64,000 nucleotides of DNA from NCBI RefSeq assembly GCF_000321225.1, contig NW_004451409.1, positions 502,352-566,351 of the forward strand, read 5' to 3'. The stretch comes from Odobenus rosmarus divergens. Lineage: Eukaryota; Chordata; Mammalia; Carnivora; Odobenidae. The translations under genes and the position numbers were made by a program. This document shows positions 56,516 to 64,000 of the stretch, one piece after another (positions within the stretch are counted from its first letter, which is position 1; each line of letters begins with the position of its first letter). The notes under the pieces were generated by a model. It was not told the origin of the DNA. It made no database searches and saw only the letters and a list, made by a program, of their open reading frames with translations.

Positions 56516-57555
56516 ATGAAGGCAATTGGTTTACTTTCCTTTCCGTCTTTTGAGTTTTGTGTCATGCTTAAAGGCTTCCCACTTCAGTATAAGGAGAAGT
56601 AGCAGTCCATTTTCCAATATTCTTGGATTTTACTTTTCATATTTACATCTTTGAGCTTCTTTTATTTGGGGCAAAATATTAGAGAATGGAACAGAATTTT
56701 CTTCCTGAGGCTAGCAGTTATCCCAGTTGGATTAAATTTTTGGTAGATGGAGATAATAGAGAAGTGAAAACCTAGACTAAAGGAACTACAGAAATGGAGC
56801 TAGTTCACCAGAGTTCAACAAAAAATCCAGTTTGGTTTTAGTTTAAGCATATAAAAATGTAGGAAGACACTATTAGGAGATGGGTCTGGAAAGATGATTG
56901 AGACCAGAACATGGTGAGCACTGGGTAATCAGAAGCCAGCAATTAAAGCTTTCCAAATGGAGGGGGTAGTATGATGAGGACCTTGTTTTATCAAAATTCA
57001 TCTGAATGTAGAACGTGAAATGATTTTGGAATAGGTGTATCTTTAGGATGAACAAGAGACTTTTTGTCTTGGAGTGACACAAAGACAACTGAATGGATAT
57101 AGTGACTAAATAGATTTAGAATCAGAACCTGATTAATTTAGGGTTTTGTTAGCACCAGACTTTGAGAGGGGATGGGATTTAAAGGAGAGGACATTTAAAT
57201 GAAGGAACTCATGAATATGCTTTTGGACACATTGTGATTAAATTATTTAGTGGTTCGACTAGGTGGAGTGAAGGAGTGGCATATGGAAATGTGGGATGTA
57301 TTTTTGGGCAAGAGGTCAGCCTACAGGTCTAATTTGGGGTCAGTAGCATAGAGACTTAAAGCTTCAAGTAGATGAGACTACCGAAAGAAAACAGAGAAGA
57401 CAAAAGTCAGTATCTTATGAATACTTGGTTTTAAGAGTTTAGGGAAGGAAGACAAATTGGTAAGGGAGAAAATGCATCTTTGAGAAAAGCCAAGGAATAA
57501 GAATATTAAGACAGATGATGTACCTCTCCACCTTTTTTTTTTTTTTTCTAAATAG

Positions 57556-57692
57556 GAAATGGACCCTCAGGAATCTGCCTTTCTTATATGTTATCAGGCT
57601 ACAGACCATATTTATCATCAGAAGCAATACATCCAAATACAATCTTACATAGTAAATTAGAAGAAGCAAGACATCTTTCCATTGTTGATCAG
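57556..57692 (+). CDS. OSGIN2: OSGIN2 coding exon 3 (residues 67-112)
   Basis: Acceptor CTAAATAG/GAAATGG, donor GATCAG/GTATTT. It completes the split Gly67 and gives GNGPSGICLSYMLSG. With the preceding VVVI this makes the GxGxxG Rossmann motif that binds the ADP part of FAD or NAD(P). The rest (YRPYLSSEAIHPNTILHSKL ... ARHLSIVDQ) carries no other recognised motif. It ends on a complete codon, so intron 3 is phase 0. The exon lengths agree with splicing in phase to both neighbours. Confidence is high because the protein is well conserved. Confidence 0.96.
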
Positions 57693-58122
57693 GTATTTCT
57701 TACATGTCAATTTTTTCGCTTTTTTTTTTTTTTTTTAATACTCAAATTTCCCAAATTATTTCCTGGCGGGAGTTTTAATAGGTGCTCTATGTTCAAATAA
57801 GTTTGGGAAGTGCTGCTTTTTGTTATTGGAATGTTACAGTAGACATATTAAGGCATATTAATGTATTTTAAATGCATCTTCAAGAGTTGCAGTAAAAGGA
57901 TCTGATTAGTTTTGTTGAAATCCAGTCTTTTCCTATATTCATTTGACCAAAGAATCTGTTAAGGTCCCAGGGAACATCAGTGTTTTATAGTAACACCACC
58001 AAGGAAATGCTGGATTAGAGTGATGGCTTTCACTATTGTACCAGCTGAGGTTTTTTTTTTGTTTTGTTTTTTTTCCTTCAAACTCTACCTTTTTTCTTTC
58101 TTTTTTTGAAAAATTTATTCAG
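57693..58122 (+). other. OSGIN2: OSGIN2 intron 3
   Basis: A short intron of 430 bases, T-rich at both ends, with no repeat recognised. It ends in TTATTCAG. Confidence 0.9.
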
Positions 58123-58314
58123 GACTTAGAATACTTGTCTGAGGGCCTTGAGGGCCGATCATCCAATCCAGTTGCAGTACTTTTTGACACACTTCTTCAT
58201 CCAGATGCTGACTTTGGTTATGATTATCCATCCGTTTTGCATTGGAAATTAGAACAACATCATTACATCCCTCACTTAGTTCTTGGTAAAGGTCCACCTG
58301 GTGGAGCTTGGCAT
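58123..58314 (+). CDS. OSGIN2: OSGIN2 coding exon 4 (residues 113-176)
   Basis: Acceptor TTATTCAG/GACTTAG, donor GGCAT/GTGAGT (a strong consensus donor). It encodes 64 full codons, from DLEYLSEGLEGRSSNPVAVL through LHWKLEQHHYIPHLVLGKG to PPGGAWH. The GGxW-type element at the end is shared with flavin-containing monooxygenase-like proteins. The exon is exactly in frame on both sides. No following exon was found before the window end, so the remaining two thirds of the protein must lie downstream, possibly in one or two exons. Confidence 0.96.
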
Positions 58315-58475
58315 GTGAGTATGTTTTTCTTTGCGTTTTATAGTGTATGTAAGTTGTTATATGTCATCTTGATAAGACCGTTTGAATTTTGAAACATGAT
58401 ATACAACGTTATCATACATTATATACATTTACCACATTTTTATCTGAGAATTTTAATGGTGTTCAATAAAATTGA

Positions 58476-58529
58476 AGTTAAGCCAAATTTGATTACCAGT
58501 ATAGTTAAGCCAAATTTGATTACCAGTAT
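58476..58529. repeat. 27-bp perfect tandem duplication
   Basis: A 27-base unit starting AGTTAAGCCAAATTTG is repeated exactly twice, head to tail (58476-58502 and 58503-58529). No divergence between copies, so the duplication is recent. Confidence 0.95.
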
Positions 58530-58726
58530 AGTCTTAGAACTAAGCTTCTCTATACTATTTTACAATAACTATATAGAAAATATTTTAACATTGTTTTGCA
58601 TAGTAAAAAGTTTTAAATTCATTTCAGACTTTATAAAATCTCACACAGTATTTCAGGCCAATACCCATTATTTCCCTATGTTTTCAATATCTTAAGTGAA
58701 AAGTGGATTGTAAAAGAAAGAAGTTG

Positions 58727-59080
58727 TATTAATCTGCTTGGGCTGCTGTAATGAAATAACATAGACTGAGTGCCTTAAACAACAGATATTTATTTCATAG
58801 TGTGGAGCTGGGAAGTTCAAGAGCAAGGTGCCAGCTTGTTCAGTTCGTGTGAGGGCTCTTTTGCTGGTTTGCAGACAGCGCCTTTCTTGGCGCATGCTCC
58901 TTCCTCCCCTCTGCCCCTCTTCTAATAAAGCCACTAATCCTATCATGAGGGCACTACCCTCATGACCTCCTGGAGCCCTCGTTACCTCCCAAAGGCCTCA
59001 TCTCCAAATACCGTGGCACTGGGGGTTAGGGCTTCAGCATATGGATTTTGGGGGTGACACAAATTGAGTTCATGGCAGGG
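58727..59080 (-). mobile_element. MST-type MaLR LTR, minus strand
   Basis: TTGGGCTGCTGTAATGAAATAACATAGACTGAG ... CTCATGACCTCCTGGAGCCC ... GGGGGTTAGGGCTTCAGCATATGG is a clear antisense MST LTR. Solo LTR. Confidence 0.9.
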
Positions 59081-59829
59081 GTTAAACCAGAGAATTGATT
59101 AACATAAAAATTCAGTGCATCTCCTTAGGGGTCAGGAACTAATAATTTTTCTTTTCTCCTGTGTCCTTAGCTGTTAGTATGGCATCTGGTATGTAGTGAA
59201 TGCTCATTTGTTATACAAATAAATGGTAAATAATTTTTGCTATTTTATGAATAAGGATTTCATCAGAATTTTAACATTAAATATCAGATCTTCATTACAG
59301 ACTTCAGTTGAATATTCCTATATTAGTGCAATGCTGTATGTCTAAATAGTTATTTACATTTAATAAGTGACTGTTTCAGGGTATTTGGGGGACTTTTTAG
59401 ATTAAATATATCACCAACTTCTTTCTTAATGTTAAGTTCCTTAATGGTAACAGATAGCAACTAACATTATCTGTGCCTTTTGGCTTAAGTGTTTATATTT
59501 GTGCTATTAATGAGTAGCATTGTTAAACGGTAGTTCCTGAAAAAGCCATAATGCATAATGCTTGTCTAAATTCCTGAGGTTTTATTGTACTTATATTTTC
59601 CTGCTTAGAAAAATGTACAGACAATAATCTATTATATCATTTTTTCCTTTTATATAGGAAAGTTAAAGCATGTGTAAGCCTTGATTACTAAAAACATTTG
59701 AATCAGTGGTAAAGCTAAAATATACTTAAAACTTGCTGAATTTTTTTCATGCATCATATAGGATATCCACTAGAATAGGGTTATAAATAAATGATATTTT
59801 AGCTATTATCCATCTTTCAAGCATCACTT

Positions 59830-62450
59830 CTATGAATTGACCTGACTTTTCCAGGCATAATTATTTATTCCCTCCCACCTCTGCATTCCATACCTTAATC
59901 TTAAAGCTCTTGACTGTAGTACTATCTTTTTAGACAGCCCTCTCCCCTGCCGTACTTCACGTACATGCTTGTTAACCTAAGTTATGACTCAGGATGTAAG
60001 CTCCCTAAGTCATTTGTCCTCTCGTAGTCATTTCTGTATAGTTCTTTCCTTCTCTTGTGTGATCCAGTTTCTCACCATTCTCCTCACTTCCAGACTTTCT
60101 AACAGTGTACCCCTAAAACTCCATTTGATAATAAATGAGCTTTTGTTTACTCTTAACCATTTCAATTATTATATACTGCTTTTACTCCCTTCCTTGAAAT
60201 CTTGCTTTCCTGAAGATACTGTTCTCGTTGCAGCCCTCTGAAGTGGAGTCTGTTCACTCCCCATGGCCCCATGTCCTATCAGGTTGACTAGTGAGGTTGG
60301 GGTTCTCTTTCTTCCCCATCGCTCTTCTGTCAGAGTCCCTGTTCCTTTGAACAGGTCTTGTTATCTTCTAGCTCGACTGTGCCTGCTTGTCCCCCCTCAG
60401 TTGTTGAATCTGTGGCACCTAAGTCATGGTTTTCCATTGTATCTCAGGTTTTATTGTCAACTTGAGTACCTTTACGTATGTGACACAGAAGCAACCCCTT
60501 AACCTCTTAGTCTCTTCATTCTCAATGATCTCCTCTTCTCCTCCTTAGATACTGACTCCAGGGGCGCCACTGTGACTACTCAGTGAAAACCTGAATTTTC
60601 AAATACGTTACTTTAGGATCACAACTTTTTATTCTTCCGGCTGCATCACCCAATTACACTGAACCTAATCTGCAAACACAGAGAGTTTGAGGCTCTGATC
60701 TTCACCTCCTTACCTACCCAGCTTGGGTGCTGTAGTCTCTTGACCCATTGTCCTTCTATCACATGGGCTTGGTTAAAAAAGCAATTTATGTGACTGTCTG
60801 CATTATCTTTTCCCATACTTAAACTGTTAAACATTGCCAGGAAAAAAAAGTTGGACAGCTGTGAAAAGTATTCTCCAACCTCATTTGGGTCTTGAACACT
60901 ACTTAGTAATCCTTTGATATTTCCTTATTAAATATTCTTCTCAAATCTCAATCCCTTTTTTTTCACCTTCCTACTTAGAAATACTCTTGATTCTTAGAAA
61001 ATAGAATCCATCAGGATTGAACTTCCATAATTTTGTGCTCAAACCTGCAAACGTATCTGCATTCATGCTACCTTTTTGTTTCTTATCCCCTGTTACGGTA
61101 GAAGTGGTATCCCTTCTATCTAAGACTAACCTTCCAGCTATGTTCTGGACCCCTGTGTTCTCCGAGGATATTGCTTATTTGATTTTCCCCTTCTTGTATC
61201 TTAAGTTTCTCTGGCAGCTCCTATTTATCAGTATATAAATATACTAAAATTATTTTCTATTACTAAAAAGTTTTTCTGTTAGCTTATCTGTATTCTTTGC
61301 TTTAGAGCCACCTTCTTGAAATAGTTACCTATCCATTATTTTTTTTTTTAAGATTTTATTTATTTATTTGAGAGAGAGACAGAGATAGCGACAGAGAGCA
61401 TGAGCTGATAGCATGAGCCGGGGAGGAGAGGGAGAAGCAGGCTCACCACCAAGCAGGGAGCCCAACTTGGGGCTCGATCCCAGGACCCTGGGATCATGAC
61501 CTGAGCCGAAGGCATACGCTTAACTGACTGAGCCATCCAGGCGCCCCACCTATCCATTATTTTTTGCCTTCGCCTCCTATTCCTTAGCCAACTTCACTCT
61601 AGCTTCTGTCACTGCCCTTTCTGCTTTTTAAAGGTTGGTAACTTCCTTTTTTGCTCAGTTTGATAGTCTCAGAATTTTTCTTTCCTGACCTCTGTAACAT
61701 TTGACAACGATGATACCCCTCTTAGATTCTCTGAACCTTTCATCTCCTTGTTTTTCTTATAGTCACTCCTTTTCATTACCTTGTGGACTCTTCTGTAAGC
61801 TCTCTGCCAAGCCATGGTCTTGCCTTCATTCTCCCTGGCTTGTCTCATATACTTCAGTGACTTGCATGTGACTGCTGAGTGATTCCCAAATCAGGACCCT
61901 GGCCCACATTGCTTTCTCTTACAGATTCACCTAGATACCTTCCCTTGATTATTCTATAGGTGTTCTCAAACTCAGCATGCCTACATAACCAATCATCTTT
62001 ATCATCAGATTTCTTCCTTTCCTTATCATGGAGTAATAGCCCTGGAATGTTGTTACTCAAGCCAAAAACCTTCCTTGATTGTTCTTGCCTCAACTCCCAT
62101 TTCAAACCAGTTATTGTATTTTCTCCATTCTTTCTCATAAACATATTGTGAGTCCTTCCACCCTACTTTTCCCCATCGTAATTGTATTTGGCCATCATCA
62201 TCTTTGACCCAAATTATTGCAAAGGTTTCCTACTCCAGTCTTTTCTTCTTCATACCAAAGCCAGAGTTATCTTTCTTTTGAATGTTAACACCCATGCATA
62301 AAATCCTGTAGCTGCTCTTAATTCATCTAATGAATAGTATGCAAACTCATTAATGTATTTTACCAATACCTGGGTGATCTAGCCCCCATTTGACTTTCTT
62401 GCTTTACTGCTCTCTTACATTCCATGCTCCAGAATACTCTCTCTGGGAAT
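59830..62450 (+). mobile_element. Diverged LINE-2 region
   Basis: Several stretches follow L2 order in sense (about 59830-59990, 61600-61950 and 62200-62450; for example CCTGGGTGATCTAGCCCCCA). The parts between are weaker. Interrupted by a SINE at 61341-61547. No intact frame. Confidence 0.55.
61341..61547 (-). mobile_element. CAN SINE, minus strand
   Basis: AAGATTTTATTTATTTATTTG ... GAGCCATCCAGGCGCCCC. ACCTATCCATTATTTTTT is duplicated at both ends (from 61327 and from 61548). Confidence 0.96.
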
Positions 62451-62454
62451 CCAG

Positions 62455-63060
62455 GTTCACACTCAGGCTGTAGATTCACTAGGATTCACAGGACTCCTTA
62501 AAGGTGTTGTACTCATGGTTATAGTTTATTACAGTGAAAGGATACAGATTAGAATCATTAAAGGGAAAAAGTTCATGGAATAAAGTCCAGGAGAAAACAA
62601 GCTCCAGTTTCTAAATGTTCATTTTTAGTGGAGTTGCAGGGGGCTGCACTTAATTCTCCCAACAATGATTTGTGACAACATGTGCAAAGAATTGCCAATC
62701 AGGGATGCTCACCCACACGTTGGTGTCCAGGATCTTCTGGGGGCCAGTCATGTAGAAAAGCAGCACCCATGTGACTGACTCCTCTGCCTCCCAGAGCAAA
62801 CGCTAGTGTTTACCATAAATCTCATTGTTAAGATAAACTTACAGTCACACTGTACAGTTACAGGTACAGCAGGGCCCAAGGCCTCTGGCATACAAAAAGT
62901 CACTCATCAGGTAGAATATTCCAAGAGCTCAGGGGTTGTTTCCTAGGAAGCAGCCAAAAGCCAGGTCCTAAAGACAGACCTTTCTTAGTAATGTGCACGG
63001 TTTAAGCAACCCAAGTCTGTTAATACTTTCTTGCGTAAGGCTGATTATTTTCATTTCTTG
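62455..63060 (-). mobile_element. ERV-type LTR inserted into L2 (family uncertain)
   Basis: TAGTTTATTACAGTGAAAGGATACAG and GAGTTGCAGGGGGCTGCACTTAATTCTCCC are wordings that I associate with antisense ERVL-class LTRs. L2-like sequence lies on both sides (62240-62450 and from about 63090), so it is a later insertion. Confidence 0.5.
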
Positions 63061-63089
63061 AAGGACACTGCTGTTCTTTCTCTTTATAA

Positions 63090-63235
63090 AACTCACATAA
63101 CATCTTTAATCTGCCTGGAATATTCTCCCTAATGGTACACTCCCCACAGCCCATTTGTGTCCTTTAAGAAATATTCTTCTCTTTCTGTATGCCCCTGGTA
63201 CTTCTGTCAGGTTTGTGTTCCTTAATATACTATAG
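63090..63235 (+). mobile_element. LINE-2 fragment, continuation
   Basis: AATCTGCCTGGAATATTCTCCC ... CTGTCAGGTTTGTGTTCCTTAA resumes the L2 interrupted by the LTR. Confidence 0.5.
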
Positions 63236-63693
63236 TCTCCCTGGCAGCAGGAATTCATGGCATAAGGAAAACAAGGAAGACTGGGAGAAAGATGAAGAGA
63301 TCAAGGGACTAGGGCTCACAACTAACTGGAAGAGCTGGTGCCGTGGGAATAAAGTGTAGATTGTAGAAAGTGGAATATTTGTGCCTTAAGGTTTTTGAGT
63401 TTCAGATGAGACAATTATAGCTCCAGATAACTTCTGTATATAATACATTCTTTAGTTTCCCTTGTGATGTTTTCCATCTTCTTGGTTCGTATCCTAGTAT
63501 CAGGCCCAGTCTGCCCCAAAGCAGTGGCACCTTGCTGCCTTCTCTCCCAGGAGTAATCTACACACTGTCACAAATAATAGGCTTCTTAAGGCCCAGCACA
63601 TAGTAAGTGCTTGGAAATGTTAGTCAATAATAGTAACTATAACAATAAGTACCATTCCCAGTACTGGGTTGTATAGAAGCAGGGCAAGAAGAC

Positions 63694-64000
63694 TTAAGAA
63701 ACAGCCATAGCCTCAAAGAGTTGGTTGAAAGACATCATTGAGGTCATCGGGACAGGTGCTGTTGGCCCTTGGGCTTTTTGTTGCGTTGTAGTGAGCAAAG
63801 CAGAAAGAAGTAGGACAAGGGAGCCTGAAGGGCTCACGTCCTCAAAGGCAGCATTAGCTTCTTCAGCAGTGAGTCTGTTCTTAATCAGGTAACCACTGCT
63901 TCTTTCCCTAGTTTTAGAACGAGATGTTGCTGTATCCAAACCAGCTGACTTTGTAATTGTAATTGATGGAGGGGGAAAAGCTGTTCTGCACATTTTTAAA
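63694..64000 (-). other. Unrecognised frame open to the window edge
   Basis: A minus-strand frame runs from the window edge to a stop at 63694-63696 (about 102 codons; an in-frame ATG lies at 63991-63993). It reads SRSKTRERSSGYLIKNR and LTAEEANAAFEDVSPSGSLV near the middle. Its composition (Lys/Arg/Ser, then Ala/Leu) is more protein-like than the chance frames nearby, but I do not recognise a family. It is antisense to OSGIN2 intron 4. A retrocopy or transposase scrap is possible. Confidence 0.25.

Larger units (their letters stand above)
51937..57555 (+). other. OSGIN2: OSGIN2 intron 2
   Basis: About 5.6 kb. It holds an antisense MIR-like piece (about 52250-52420), a minus-strand SINE (52711-52940), a GGAA-rich tract (53019-53048), a MaLR LTR (53410-53915) and a 2.4-kb antisense L1 (54050-56440). 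The remaining 56520-57520 is unassigned. It ends in a T tract and CTAAATAG. Confidence 0.8.
58315..64000 (+). other. OSGIN2: OSGIN2 intron 4 (incomplete)
   Basis: At least 5.7 kb. It contains a perfect 27-bp tandem duplication (58476-58529), an MST-type LTR (58727-59080), a long diverged L2 region (59830-62450), a SINE (61341-61547) and an LTR inside the L2 (62455-63060). Bases 59081-59829 and 63240-64000 are unassigned, except for a frame open to the edge (63694-64000). Confidence 0.75.

Noticed and set aside
1..64000. CRISPR array, operon, plasmid or phage features
   Set aside because: No regularly spaced repeats, no dense gene packing and no ribosome-binding sites. Splice sites, CpG island and SINE/LINE content show mammalian nuclear DNA.

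Overview
This is vertebrate nuclear DNA, almost certainly from a caniform carnivore. At least 23 copies of a tRNA-Lys-derived CAN SINE are present, with a head reading GGCGCCTGGGTGGCTCAG and a CT-rich body ending in an AATAAA-type tail. The head is the form I associate with bears, seals, mustelids and panda. The young dog-type variant (GGATCCCTGGGTGGCGCAG) is not seen, so an arctoid rather than a dog is the best guess. This rests on recognition, not on a database search.

Layout. Bases 1-44,400 look intergenic: a mosaic of LINE-1, L2, MIR, CAN SINE, MaLR/ERVL/ERV1 LTR, one MER5A-like DNA transposon and unassigned AT-rich sequence. Two retrocopies stand out. One is a full-length HDAC1 processed pseudogene on the minus strand (17,990-20,072), with a perfect 19-bp target-site duplication, an oligo(A) tail, three stops, a frameshift and a lost start codon. 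The other is a short class-I ERV remnant (8,266-9,628) arranged R-U5 ... U3-R-poly(A) between 14-bp direct repeats, which is the structure of an L1-copied retroviral RNA rather than an integrated provirus. A perfect 35-bp-arm palindrome lies just upstream of it (8,047-8,117).

From about 44,430 a CpG island (to about 45,900) holds the promoter and first exon of a plus-strand gene that I recognise as OSGIN2 (oxidative stress induced growth inhibitor 2). Four coding exons are visible (45,513-45,556; 51,782-51,936; 57,556-57,692; 58,123-58,314). They join in frame to give the first 176 residues, including a Rossmann-type FAD/NAD(P)-binding motif split across exons 2 and 3. The later exons lie beyond the window. 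Introns 1, 2 and 4 carry large L1, L2 and MaLR insertions. In human, OSGIN2 lies between RIPK2 and NBN, so 1-44,400 is probably the RIPK2-OSGIN2 intergenic interval (inference from remembered synteny).

OSGIN2 is the only live protein-coding gene I can support. Nothing here looks like an operon, CRISPR array, bacterial or viral accessory system, or a new multi-gene system. The most interesting observations are structural: the ERV RNA retrocopy, the palindrome, an L1 flanked by unusually long direct repeats, a tail-only insertion signature and an orphan exon-like segment.
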